Below are positions 1 through 9,352 of a stretch of 64,000 bases of DNA, in pieces (within the stretch, counting starts at the first letter, position 1; every line of letters starts with the position of its first letter). Source of the DNA: an uncultured Clostridia bacterium (GTDB taxonomy: Bacteria; Bacillota; Clostridia; TANB77; CAG-508); contig CALXXE010000002.1 in the NCBI GenBank assembly GCA_944392605.1, positions 1-64,000 on the forward strand, read 5' to 3'. Both the position numbers and the translations under genes were made by a program. The notes beneath the pieces were generated by a model. It was given only the letters and a program-made list of their open reading frames with translations, was not told where the DNA came from and did not search any database.

Positions 1-103
1 TGGTTAATTGTGCAATTTAGTTATATAGAATAAATTTTTATATAATTTTGTTTCACATCATTGACACAACAACATTTTATGGTAAGAATTATAAAAAATT
101 AAC

Positions 104-132
104 TTGAATTTTTTGTCTAAAAAAGTTATAAT
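104..132 (+). promoter_or_regulatory. putative promoter of the dnaD-dnaI pair
   Basis: TTGAAT at 104-109 and a perfect TATAAT at 127-132 are separated by 17 bases and lie about 40 bases before the dnaD-like start. This fits a housekeeping sigma promoter. The ribosome binding site GGGGAGA lies just before the ATG at 173. Confidence 0.6.
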
Positions 133-172
133 TTGATGTACAAACTTATAAATAGATTAGGGGAGATTTTTA

Positions 173-1162
173 ATGAAATTAGAACAAAATGAAAAACAAC
201 TTTTATTTTCTGAAACATCAATTCCAGATATATTTTTTGCAGAACATTTATCTGAATTACCTGGTGATTATTTAAAAATATATCTATATTTAATATTTTT
301 ATCTAAATATAATAAAGATGTTAAATTAAATGATTTATCTAAAAAATTAAATATTCCTTTAAAGACTATTAATGATGGAACAAAATTTTTAGAAGAACAT
401 GGACTTATAACTAAAAAAACTACTGGATATATTATAGTAGATTTACAAGAAACAACCCTTCATAATTTATATACTCCTAATCTTAGTCTTTCCAAAGAAA
501 AAGTTGAGCAAACTGCTAAAAATAAATCTAGATCCAAAGCAATTGAACACATAAATAATATGTATTTTCAAGGAATCATGGGACCATCATGGTATAATGA
601 TATTGACCTATGGTTTAGAAAATATGGCTTTGATGAACAAGTTATGATTGCTTTATTTGATTATTGCTATAAACGTAGTGCATTACATAGGAACTATGTT
701 CAAACAGTAGCTGAAGCTTGGGCTTCTAATAAAGTTAAAACATGGAATGATTTAGATGTTTATTATCAACAACAAGAATCTTTAAATAAGATTAAAAAAT
801 CTGTTGCTAAGAAACTTGGAAAATATAATGGTTTAACTCAATACGAAGAAGCTTATATTGAAAATTGGGTTACTAATTTTGGCTATGATATGAATGTTAT
901 TGAGTTGGCTTTAAAGAGAACTGTCTTTAAACAAAACCCTACTTTTGAATATATTAATAAAGTCATTACTGATTGGCACGAAAGGGGTCTAAAAACTCCT
1001 GATCAAGTAAATGCATTTCTAGAACAAAGGAAAAAGCAAGAAAAAGATACTAAAGCATTAAAAGCAAATGTAAAGAAAACAAATTATGAACAACGTAAAT
1101 ATAACAACTTAGATTTTCTTTATGCAAATAACAACGTAAACGTTGATAACAAGGAGGCTTAA
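173..1162 (+). CDS. dnaD: DnaD-domain primosome protein
   Basis: A 329-aa protein resembling the DnaD/DnaB family of Firmicute primosome proteins, which help load the replicative helicase at oriC and restart sites. The N-terminal 90 residues look like a winged helix (LSKKLNIPLKTINDGTKFLE as recognition region). Two DnaD-like repeats follow, at about residues 120-190 and 210-275, the second containing WVTNFGYDMNVIELAL. The tail is rich in Lys and Asn. It is directly followed, with no gap, by the DnaI/DnaC-like loader gene, the classic partner arrangement. The start is supported by GGGGAGA upstream. Function is inferred from family and context. Confidence 0.85.
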   Translation: MKLEQNEKQLLFSETSIPDIFFAEHLSELPGDYLKIYLYLIFLSKYNKDVKLNDLSKKLNIPLKTINDGTKFLEEHGLITKKTTGYIIVDLQETTLHNLYTPNLSLSKEKVEQTAKNKSRSKAIEHINNMYFQGIMGPSWYNDIDLWFRKYGFDEQVMIALFDYCYKRSALHRNYVQTVAEAWASNKVKTWNDLDVYYQQQESLNKIKKSVAKKLGKYNGLTQYEEAYIENWVTNFGYDMNVIELALKRTVFKQNPTFEYINKVITDWHERGLKTPDQVNAFLEQRKKQEKDTKALKANVKKTNYEQRKYNNLDFLYANNNVNVDNKEA

Positions 1163-2171
1163 ATGGCAAATGAACTTTTAAATTCCTTATTAAAAGAATA
1201 TGAAAATAAGAAATTAATGGCAGAACTTGATAGTGAAAAGAGAAAAGACGATTTATATAAAAAATTTCCTAAATTGAAAGATATCGAAGATGAATTAAAT
1301 AGTTTTGCAATTAATACTGCTAAAAATATTTTAAAGAATGGAAATCAGTTAGAAGAACAGAAAGAACTAGAACGCAAAGTTGCTATTTTAAAACAAGAAA
1401 AAGAAAATATTCTGAAAGAATTAAATATTCCTTCTGATTATTTAAAACCTCATTATGAATGTATCCTTTGTAATGATACTGGATATATTACTGATAATAA
1501 CTATAGAACAACTATGTGTAGTTGTTTAAAACAAAAATTACTTGATTATTCTTTTAATAAATCTAATATGTCTAATTTAGACAAAGAGAACTTTTCAACA
1601 TTTAACCCTAATATTTTCTCTGATGAAGTTGATGTTGCTAAATATAGATTTAATATATCTCCTAGGAAGAATATTTTAAATATTAAAGATAAATGTATTG
1701 AATTTGTAGAAAATTTTGATAATCCAAATTATAAAAATTTGCTTTTTACAGGTAATACTGGTTTACGGTAAGACTTTTATGTCAAATTGTATAGCTTCTG
1801 AATTGTTAAAAAAGGGGAAGACTGTCCTTTATCAAACAGCTCCTGTATTACTTGAGAGCGTAATAGATTACAAACTAAGTCGTAATAAAAATGTTGAAAA
1901 TAATATTTATAATTCTGTTTTAAATGTTGACCTTTTAATTATTGACGATTTAGGCACAGAAAGTTTAAATAGTATGAAGCTTAGTGAATTATTTACTATT
2001 CTAAATACAAGAATTTTAAATTTAAACAATAAAATAACAAAAACTATAATTTCTACTAATTTAAATATTAATGATATATTTAATAATTATGAAGAAAGAA
2101 TAGGCTCAAGAATTGCAGGATATTATGATATTTATTATTTCTTTGGAGATGATTTAAGATTTATAAAATAA
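1163..2171 (+). CDS. dnaI: DnaI/DnaC-like helicase loader ATPase, apparent +1 frameshift at CGG in the P-loop
   Basis: Two overlapping reading frames together make one AAA+ helicase loader. Frame one runs 202 codons: a coiled N-terminus, then a zinc-binding-like stretch with Cys pairs (CILCNDTGY and CSCLKQ, about residues 100-125), then NLLFTGNTGL followed by CGG TAA. Dropping the C at 1766 continues as GKTFMSNCIASELLKKG, which completes the Walker A motif GNTGLGKT. Walker B is LLIIDDLG, and a sensor-like STNLN follows. The total is about 335 aa, the usual family length. The site lies exactly at the essential P-loop glycine, so either the gene is dead, the sequence has an error, or CGG is bypassed by +1 frameshifting. 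Five other genes here show the same pattern. It lies immediately downstream of dnaD. Confidence 0.8.
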
Positions 2172-2176
2172 ACAAA

Positions 2177-2211
2177 CCCCATATTGTATAAACATTATGG
2201 GGCTATTTTTA
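2177..2211. terminator. bidirectional terminator between dnaI and gyrA
   Basis: CCCCATA at 2177-2183 pairs with TATGGGG at 2196-2202 and is followed by a T-rich stretch on the + strand. The complement can end gyrA transcription from the other side. Confidence 0.7.
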
Positions 2212-2218
2212 TATTAAC

Positions 2219-4681
2219 TTATAAAATATCTCCTAAACCTTCTTGTTCTGGCGTTAATATTTCCATTCCTACTACTTTTCCACCATCACTAGTTCTCATT
2301 AATGTAACACCTTGTGTTGATCTTCCTAGAATACTTATATCTTTTACTTCTAGTCTTATAATTGTTCCTGTATCTGTAACAAGCATTACATCATCATCTT
2401 CAGTTGCAATTCTTACTCCTATTAATTTCCCTGTCTTTGGTGTAATCTTATATGTGATTACTCCTCTTCCTCCTCTTTTTTGTACTCTATATTCATCAAG
2501 TTCTGTTCTCTTTCCAAATCCATTTTCAGTAATTGCAAGTAGTGTAGCTTTTCCTCCATTTATTACAGATTCCATACCAATTACTTCATCATCTTCATCT
2601 AGTCTAATTCCTATAACACCTTGTGATACTCTACCTATTGGTCTTACTTCTTTTTCATCAAATGTAATACATAATCCGTTTTTTGTAACTAATGCAACAT
2701 TATCTTCTCCGTCTGTTAATCTAACTCCTATTAATTCATCATCATCTTTTAGAGTTATTCCTTGTAAACCTGTTCTTCTTGTTGTATCATATTCTTTTAG
2801 TGCTGTTTTCTTAATTAATCCATTCTTTGTTGCCATAAGTAGATATTTTCCTTCTGCAAAGTTTTGTAATGGTATTACTGCAGATACTTTTTCTCCTGGA
2901 TCTAAACTTAATAAGTTAACTATTGCTGTTCCTTTTGCTGTTCTTCCTGCTTCTGGCACTTCATATCCTCTTAATTTATAAAGCTTTCCTTTATTTGAGA
3001 AGAATAAAATAGTATCATGTGTTGATGCTATGAAGATTTCTTTTACAAAATCATTTTCTCTTGTTGCCATACCTGTTATACCTTTTCCACCTCTTTTTTG
3101 GCTTCTATAAGTATCTATCGGCATTCTTTTAATATATCCATAATGTGTTAAAGCAACTACACACTCTTCTTCTTTTATTAAGTCCTCTACTTCTATTTCT
3201 GCTTCTGATGCTACTATTTTTGTTTTTCTTTCATCTCCAAATTTATCTCTTATTTCGATTAATTCTTCTTTCATTACATCAAATAATAGCTTTTCACTTC
3301 CAAGTATTGCTCTTAAATGTTCAATTAACTCCATTAATTGTTTATATTCTTCTTCTATCTTCTCACGTTGTAAGCCTGATAGAGTTTTTAATCTCATATC
3401 TAGAATTGCTTGTGCTTGTACATCTGATAATCCAAATCTATCCATTAATTTTTCCTTTGCGTCATCATATGAAGAACGAATTATTTGTATTACCTCGTCA
3501 ATGTTATCTATAGCTATTCTTAATCCTTCTAATATATGAGCTCTTGCTAATGCTTTATCTAAGTCAAACTGAGTTCTTCTTGTTATAACTTCTTTTCTAT
3601 GTTCTATATAACAATCTAATGCTTGTCTTAATGTTAATATCTTTGGTTCTCCATTTACTAATGCAAGCATTATGATACCAAATGTAGTTTGCATTTGTGT
3701 ATGTTTAAATAATTGATTTAATACAACTTGTGCATTTGTATCTCTCTTTAACTCAATTACAACTCTTACCTTTTCTTTTCTATCTGACTCATCTCTACAT
3801 TCAGAAATTCCTTCTATTTTCTTTTCTTTAGATAAATCTGATATTGCTTTAATTAAGTTCGCTTTATTTACTTGATATGGTAAAGATGAAACTATAATTC
3901 TTTGTCTATTTCCACTCATTTCTTCTATATTTGTTTCTGCTCTAAGTGTTATCTTTCCTTTTCCTGTTTTATATGCTTGTTTAATTCCTTCACGTCCTAA
4001 AATAAGCCCCTCTGTTGGGAAATCTGGTCCCTTTATAACACTCATTAAGTCTTCATCAGTAACTTCATCTTCATCTATTATTTTTATAATACCGTTTATA
4101 ACTTCCGTTAAGTTATGTGGTGGTATGTTTGTTGCCATACCTACAGCTATTCCTGAAGAACCATTTACAAGTAATGCTGGTACTCTTGCTGGTAATACTG
4201 TTGGTTCTTGTAATCTATCGTCATAGTTTGGCATAAAGTCTACAGTATTTTTTTCAATATCTGTCATCATATATGATGCTATTTTTGACATTCTCGCTTC
4301 TGTATACCTCATAGCTGCTGCTCCATCACCGTCAACAGAACCAAAGTTTCCATGTCCATCTATTAAAGGATATCTCATTGAGAAGTCTTGCGCCATTCTA
4401 ACCATTGCATCATATACTGAGCTGTCTCCATGTGGATGGTATCTTCCCAAAACAGATCCTACTGTATTAGCACTTTTCCTATATGGTTTATCTGATGTTA
4501 TTCCATCTTCATACATAGCATATAAAATTCTCCTATGTACAGGTTTTAAACCATCTCTTGCATCTGGAAGTGCACGTGATACAATAACACTCATTGCATA
4601 GTCAATGTATGCTGTTCTCATTTCTTTTTCGATGTCTCTTTCAATTATTTTTCCGTCATTTCTTTTTGGTGTTTCTTCCAT
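2219..4681 (-). CDS. gyrA: DNA gyrase subunit A
   Basis: An 820-aa type IIA topoisomerase subunit that cleaves and rejoins DNA, making negative supercoils together with GyrB. The start region has the signature [20 protein letters not shown], and the catalytic tyrosine lies in [11 protein letters not shown] at about residue 125. The quinolone-resistance region [17 protein letters not shown] shows wild-type Ser and Asp/Glu-type positions. The C-terminal half has six beta-pinwheel repeats, with the GyrA box QKRGGKG near residue 530. Length is normal. It is separated from gyrB by about 9 kb of accessory DNA, whereas the two are adjacent in many Firmicutes. Confidence 0.98.
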   Translation of the reverse strand: MEETPKRNDGKIIERDIEKEMRTAYIDYAMSVIVSRALPDARDGLKPVHRRILYAMYEDGITSDKPYRKSANTVGSVLGRYHPHGDSSVYDAMVRMAQDFSMRYPLIDGHGNFGSVDGDGAAAMRYTEARMSKIASYMMTDIEKNTVDFMPNYDDRLQEPTVLPARVPALLVNGSSGIAVGMATNIPPHNLTEVINGIIKIIDEDEVTDEDLMSVIKGPDFPTEGLILGREGIKQAYKTGKGKITLRAETNIEEMSGNRQRIIVSSLPYQVNKANLIKAISDLSKEKKIEGISECRDESDRKEKVRVVIELKRDTNAQVVLNQLFKHTQMQTTFGIIMLALVNGEPKILTLRQALDCYIEHRKEVITRRTQFDLDKALARAHILEGLRIAIDNIDEVIQIIRSSYDDAKEKLMDRFGLSDVQAQAILDMRLKTLSGLQREKIEEEYKQLMELIEHLRAILGSEKLLFDVMKEELIEIRDKFGDERKTKIVASEAEIEVEDLIKEEECVVALTHYGYIKRMPIDTYRSQKRGGKGITGMATRENDFVKEIFIASTHDTILFFSNKGKLYKLRGYEVPEAGRTAKGTAIVNLLSLDPGEKVSAVIPLQNFAEGKYLLMATKNGLIKKTALKEYDTTRRTGLQGITLKDDDELIGVRLTDGEDNVALVTKNGLCITFDEKEVRPIGRVSQGVIGIRLDEDDEVIGMESVINGGKATLLAITENGFGKRTELDEYRVQKRGGRGVITYKITPKTGKLIGVRIATEDDDVMLVTDTGTIIRLEVKDISILGRSTQGVTLMRTSDGGKVVGMEILTPEQEGLGDIL

Positions 4682-4720
4682 ATTGTTTTCCCTCTTTTCC
4701 TCGTATTTTTATACATTTGT

Positions 4721-4749
4721 ATTATACTAAAACCAGATGAAATTTGCAA
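4721..4749 (-). promoter_or_regulatory. gyrA promoter
   Basis: On the minus strand, TTGCAA (4744-4749) and a perfect TATAAT (4721-4726) are 17 bases apart. They lie 40-70 bases before the gyrA ATG. Confidence 0.7.
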
Positions 4750-4829
4750 GTAATTTTGACAAGAAATTCCTTATTCCGTAAGGTATTTTTTCGTTTTTAC
4801 ATTCATTTTTTTCCTTTATTTTATAATAA

Positions 4830-4874
4830 TAAAAAAACACTTTTGACACAAAATAATTCTATGCGCAAAAGTGT
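4830..4874 (-). terminator. terminator of the leftward accessory cluster
   Basis: On the minus strand a 9-bp stem ACACTTTTG/CAAAAGTGT (4837-4845 with 4866-4874) is followed by seven T residues. It would end transcription arriving from the 5-13 kb cluster before gyrA. Confidence 0.65.
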
Positions 4875-4910
4875 AAATAATCTAATATTATAAAATAAAT
4901 CTATTATTAT

Positions 4911-5103
4911 CTAATATGATTTTATTATTTCTTTAACATCTATGTTTGATGTATCAAATATAGATTTCTTTTTTAATCCTTGATTTTTAAAGTCATCTAA
5001 AAGTATTTCTACTCTATATTCCTTCGCTATTCTTTTGGTTTTTCTTTATCTCTTTTTCTCTATTAATAATATAATCGAAAACTATATCATATCCATCAGT
5101 TAT
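4911..5103 (-). pseudogene. small unrecognised gene, frameshifted, with an ATA in place of a start codon
   Basis: Read leftward, AAAGGTGAAG is followed by ATA ACT GAT GGA and an open frame (TDGYDIVFDYIINREKEIKK) that stops near 5010. A frame one base away then continues RIAKEYRVEILLDDF and ends in KEIIKSY and TAG at 4911. The joined product would be about 63 aa, Lys/Glu/Ile rich, with no family I recognise. The frame change lies in or near an A-run (around 5040) and is not at a CGG. The lack of ATG, GTG or TTG at the expected place suggests decay or near-cognate initiation. Real but broken gene is my best guess. Confidence 0.35.
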
Positions 5104-5175
5104 CTTCACCTTTTTTTATTTAATTATAATATCTATTATATATTAATATCAAATGAATAAATAAAAAGGGGCAGG

Positions 5176-5901
5176 TTATTTTATTTTTTCTACTAATTCT
5201 AATTGTTCATTAGTTAAATTAAAGTCTTGTCCATTATTTTTAATTAAATTATGTAATACCTCTATAGTTTTAGCTTCTTCTATTGTTTTAGTAATAGGTG
5301 CAATATCTTGCATTTGTTTTTCTAATTTTTGATACTCTTTTTCCATACTATTAAAATCTTGTTTTTCAAAACTTTCTTTCCAACTACTAATATAATTATC
5401 TACATTTTCTATAGCTTCATATTGTTTACTAAATGTATTTTCTATATTACTCTCTACATTATTTAAAATAACGTCTTTTCCCTGTTTAATTGTTTCTGCT
5501 ACATTATTACTAATTAAACCAGCATCACTTACTTTATCTACTACTACATCTAATAAATTAGAAACACCATCAATTAAACCACCATTTTGAACTGCACTTT
5601 GCATTTGAGATACATTTTCAAAGTCTCCTGTAAAAATACCTATAGCACTTTTTCCTAAATCAATTGCATCATCAATAGTTTTAGTTATTCCATCTTTTAG
5701 TCCATATTCTAATAAATTATCTTTTATATTAATTATTTGTTCATCTATAAAATCAGGTAATAAAGCTCTAACACCAATATCCACTGCTGCATTAATCGTT
5801 TTTCCTAAAGTAGATTCTAAGAATCCTTTTTGCTCATTTTCTACATTTAAATTATTTTCTATTTCTAAATTATTATTTTTTTCTAAATTTTCTATTTCCA
5901 T
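5176..5901 (-). CDS. hypothetical acidic helical protein of the leftward secretion cluster
   Basis: A 241-aa protein without a signal peptide or clear membrane segment. It opens with an Asn/Glu-rich leader (about 25 residues), then an amphipathic helical body with small-residue patches such as TINAAVDIGVRALLPDFID and SDAGLISNNVAETI. It ends in a Glu/Lys/Gln-rich coiled region (about 170-241). The start has GGAGAAAAAAT upstream. It is the last gene of the leftward cluster and has ordinary codon use, in contrast to the decayed DNA beside it, so it is probably expressed and selected. I do not recognise the family. It could be a substrate or accessory factor of the neighbouring VirB4/TadZ system, by position only. 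Confidence 0.6.
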   Translation of the reverse strand: MEIENLEKNNNLEIENNLNVENEQKGFLESTLGKTINAAVDIGVRALLPDFIDEQIINIKDNLLEYGLKDGITKTIDDAIDLGKSAIGIFTGDFENVSQMQSAVQNGGLIDGVSNLLDVVVDKVSDAGLISNNVAETIKQGKDVILNNVESNIENTFSKQYEAIENVDNYISSWKESFEKQDFNSMEKEYQKLEKQMQDIAPITKTIEEAKTIEVLHNLIKNNGQDFNLTNEQLELVEKIK

Positions 5902-6092
5902 ATTTTTTCTCCTTTTCTTTTTTTATTATTTTTATAAATAAAATTAATTTAAAATGTTTTTTATAAATAAATTATTTATATTTTTTTTAATTTAATTTTA
6001 ATTTAAATATTTTTTAATATATTTTCTTTTTTACTAAAAAGTTTTCTAGAATGTTCTATTTAATTTGATAAAAAATTGTCCTTTCAAGCCAT

Positions 6093-6172
6093 TATATGTA
6101 AACCTTTTTTATTATTTCATTTCATAAATTTTTATTTTTATATTAATTTATGAAATGCCTTAATACCTAACA
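6093..6172 (-). repeat. TadZ-relic unit 1
   Basis: Anchor TATATGTAAAC at 6093-6103 and TAATACCTAACA ending at 6172. On the minus strand the frame reads LLGIK, 19 codons with internal stops, then GLHIM, the same 19-codon spacing as the intact gene. The spacer also holds a near-perfect hairpin, TTTCATAAATT with AATTTATGAAA. Confidence 0.7.
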
Positions 6173-6665
6173 ATTTATTAAATTAATTTATTATGATTTA
6201 CACCATAATTTTATTGTTTATCTATATTTATTCTTCGCTTTTATATCAGATAAAAATACAATATTAATTTTAAAAACCAATAAAATATTTTTTATATAAA
6301 TTAATTTTTTATAAAATAATTTTTATTTATTTTTTATTAATAAAATTAATTTTAATATTTTTCTATTAATTAATTATTTTTATTTTTTAATAAATTTTTT
6401 ATTTAATAATTACTTAAATATTTTTAATAATTACTTTTTATTTATTAATTACTAAATATTTTTTATTAATTATTTTTTGATTATTTTTTGTAATAAAATA
6501 ATTTTATTATTAATTATTTTAATTTAAAATAATTCTTTTTATTTTTATATTTAATTAATTTTATTTTTAGTATTTATAAATTTCATTATAAATATTAAAT
6601 TAACTTTTTTCTTTCTTACAAAATTAACCTTTATTAATTAAACAAAAATGTTATTTATAAATCAT

Positions 6666-6734
6666 TATATGTTAACTAATTTTCTTGTTCTTTTTTATTT
6701 TTATTAATTTGCTGAATCTATTTTATGCCTAATG
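6666..6734 (-). repeat. TadZ-relic unit 2
   Basis: TATATGTTAAC at 6666-6676 and TTATGCCTAATG ending at 6734. On the minus strand LGIK is followed by stops, and the second anchor has slipped out of frame. Confidence 0.65.
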
Positions 6735-7135
6735 TTTTTCCAATAATATTTATTGCATTTTCTCCATTTGATTTTATTTTTTATAATCGTTTAAAAAATA
6801 TAATATAATTTTAAGTATTCTATTTTTATTTAACTTTATATTAATTAAATTTTAAATAAACAATTTTTTATTTTTTAATAAATTATTTTATTTAATAATT
6901 TATTAACTTATTAAATATTCTTTATTATATTAAAATATTTATTTTTTTATAATAAAATTATTTTATTATTAATTGTTTTATTTAAATTTGAAATAATTCT
7001 TTTTATTTTTTATATATTTAATTAATTTTATTTTTATAAATTTTTATTATAATATGATTCAAAATTCTATTTTCAGGTTTATGAAAATAAAAAAAATATC
7101 TCTATCAAATAAATTAAATAAGTTTCTATTACTAC

Positions 7136-7215
7136 TATATGTAAACAATTTTTTAGATTTTAATTTGTTAAATAATCTTTTTAATTTAATTGCTCAAACC
7201 TTTTAATGCCTAATG
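7136..7215 (-). repeat. TadZ-relic unit 3
   Basis: TATATGTAAAC at 7136-7146 and TTAATGCCTAATG ending at 7215. The minus strand reads LGIKRFEQLN, stops, then CLHIVV, with the 19-codon spacing kept. Confidence 0.7.
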
Positions 7216-7698
7216 ATTTTTCATTTTAAATTGACATTTTTTCTCTTTTTACTTTATTATTTCTATATTATATTGATTTTTTTATCTTGTTCTTTATAAA
7301 ACTAAAATGTAATAATAATTTTTCATATAATTTTTTAAGTTATTTAAAATTAATTTTTAACAAATATTTTTAATTTGTTTCTAATTTATTATTTATTTAA
7401 TTTTTTATTTTATATTATTTAAAATTATTTTAATATTTTTTGATATTTTTTAATAAAATAAAAATTATTTAATTTATTAATTAATTATTTTTTATTATTA
7501 TTTATCTTTTTAAATTAATTTTATTTATTTAGTTTTAAATATTTTATTTTATTTTTTAGATACATTTAATTTATTTTTTTATTTTCCTTTTAAATTTATT
7601 TTTTAAATATCTAAAACCTTTTTGTTAAAAATAAAATTTTATTTTTTCTTATAAAATTTACTAATAATACTATAATAAATATGATATATTTAAGCAGT

Positions 7699-7777
7699 TA
7701 TATGTAAACTTTTTTTGCCTTTTGAATCTATCAAATTACTTTTTTATTTTATTTGTGCAAACTCTTTAATGCCTAAT
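7699..7777 (-). repeat. TadZ-relic unit 4
   Basis: TATATGTAAAC at 7699-7709 and TTAATGCCTAA ending at about 7777. The minus strand reads LGIKEFAQIK, one stop, then KKSLHI, with spacing in frame. Confidence 0.7.
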
Positions 7778-8122
7778 ATTTTTTCTGATTTATTTATTAT
7801 GTTTTTTACTTCAAATTTAGTATTACATTAAATTTTTTACATTGTTTTTATATTCAATTAAATAATCATCATAATTTTATAAAAAAATTTTAGATATAAA
7901 ATTTCTTATTTTTTTTAATATTAATTTAATTTTTTATAAATTATTTTTAATTTAATTAATTATTTATTGATTATTTTTTTTAATTATTTTTTTAAATTAT
8001 TTTTTATTAATTAGATAATTAATTTTTTACAATTATTAAATATTTTTTATTTAATTAAAATAATTAATTTATTTTTTTATTAAATTAATTTAATTATTTA
8101 TATTTTTTTATTTTATTTATTT

Positions 8123-9352
8123 TTAATTTAAAATATTTTTTATTTTATTTTTTAAAAATATATTTAATTTAATTTTTTTATTTTTTAAAATTTTATTTTG
8201 GAAATTTTTGAACTTTTTATTATAAAAAATCGTACTAAATTTTATTTTTTTATTAACAAAATTTTTAAAAATAGAACAACTAATTGAATTAAAATAATAT
8301 TTATTAAGTATTATATGTAAACTGTTTTCTTTATTAGAATCTTCTTTGTTTATATTTAATTTTAATTCTTCGATCTCTTTAATGCCTAACAAATCATCTG
8401 TCATAACTCTAATGTTTTTATCACTTATTTTCATTATTTTCTGCTTTGTTCTCCTATCTGCATTATTTCCAATGTCGATTAAAATATATTCAAACTTTTT
8501 TGTATAATACTTTTTAAAAAATTTTAATATATTTTTATAATTATTTTCTTGAATTATTTTTTGGAAATTATTTAAAAAGAATAAATTATTATTTATTTTA
8601 ATTTCTGATTTTAAAAAAATATTATTTTTATTTATTTTATTATTTATTAATTTATTTTTATTAAAATAATTGTTTTTAATTTTATAATATTTTTTTCCAA
8701 ATAAAATTAAATAATTATTTTCTAATCTTTTGTTTAAATTAATTAATAATATTTTTTTATTTTTTTCTAATAAATAAATTAATAATAAATTTATTATTGT
8801 GCTTTTTCCTGATTTTCTTTTTCCCATTATAGTAATTAACTTATTTTTTTTATTATATTTATTATTTAAATTAATATTACTTTCTATTTTATTTAATTTA
8901 ATATTTTTTAAATTATCTATTTTAATTAATTTATTATTTTTACTACTTATTTTATTATTTATTTTTTCTTTTGTTTTTTTGTCTTTTATTTTATTATTAT
9001 TTTGAATAATTAAATTAATTATTTTATTTATATCTATTTTTCTATTTATATAAATATTATTTATATTTAAATTATTTAAATTATTTATTTTATTAATATT
9101 TTCTTTTTCTAAAAAAATAATTATATTAATTTTATTATTTATTATTTTTATTTTTTTTATTAATTCTTCTATACTAATTATTCCTGGTAGTCCTTCATTA
9201 ATTAAAATGAAATCAATATTTCTATTTCTTTCAAGTACTTCTAAAATTGCCTCCCTATATTGTAAATTATTGCTTACTATTTCTATAGTATTATTTTCTT
9301 TTATCTTTTTTTCTAATTTATTATTATTAATTGCTAAAATTATTTTTTTCGT
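8123..9352 (-). CDS. TadZ/CpaE-like receiver plus ParA-type ATPase
   Basis: An open frame of about 409 codons. The first about 110 residues resemble a receiver-like fold (NIDFILINEGLPG, then SIEELIKKIKI, then INIIIFLE), as in TadZ/CpaE. A low-complexity Asn/Lys/Ile linker follows. A ParA/MinD-type domain starts at about residue 176 with the deviant Walker A GKRKSGKST, then Walker B-like FEYILIDIG and LLGIKE...SLHIILNKYY. Such proteins place secretion or pilus machines in the cell. No ATG, GTG or TTG exists at the expected start. The frame begins at ACG (9352) after GGAG, or at ATA/ATT just downstream, overlapping the virB4 stop. An internal ATG at 8827 would give only the ATPase half. It is extremely AT-rich, so it may be starting to decay. 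Confidence 0.6.
   Translation of the reverse strand, partial: TKKIILAINNNKLEKKIKENNTIEIVSNNLQYREAILEVLERNRNIDFILINEGLPGIISIEELIKKIKIINNKINIIIFLEKENINKINNLNNLNINNIYINRKIDINKIINLIIQNNNKIKDKKTKEKINNKISSKNNKLIKIDNLKNIKLNKIESNINLNNKYNKKNKLITIMGKRKSGKSTIINLLLIYLLEKNKKILLINLNKRLENNYLILFGKKYYKIKNNYFNKNKLINNKINKNNIFLKSEIKINNNLFFLNNFQKIIQENNYKNILKFFKKYYTKKFEYILIDIGNNADRRTKQKIMKISDKNIRVMTDDLLGIKEIEELKLNINKEDSNKENSLHIILNKYYFNSISCSIFKNFVNKKIKFSTIFYNKKFKNFQNKILKNKKIKLNIFLKNKIKNILN
8312..8390 (-). repeat. paired anchor inside the intact TadZ-like gene
   Basis: TATATGTAAAC at 8312-8322 and TTTAATGCCTAAC ending at 8390 lie inside the open TadZ-like frame. They encode SLHI and LLGIK with 19 codons between them. 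This is the reference unit that the relics resemble. Confidence 0.75.

Larger units (their letters stand above)
5902..8122. other. extremely AT-rich non-coding stretch with four relic repeat units
   Basis: About 2.2 kb made almost wholly of A and T in runs such as TTAATTATTTTT, with no credible open frame. The only recurrent GC-containing words are four paired anchors (TATATGTAAAC and ATGCCTAA about 70 bases apart), listed separately. On the minus strand they read as broken pieces of the TadZ-like ATPase domain encoded next door. Confidence 0.7.

Noticed and set aside
2184..2981. Open frame on the + strand opposite gyrA, and similar ones opposite other genes
   Set aside because: Opposite a clear gyrA reading frame. 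Ser/Pro/Ile-rich composition is typical of antisense to AT-rich coding DNA. No ribosome site or family.
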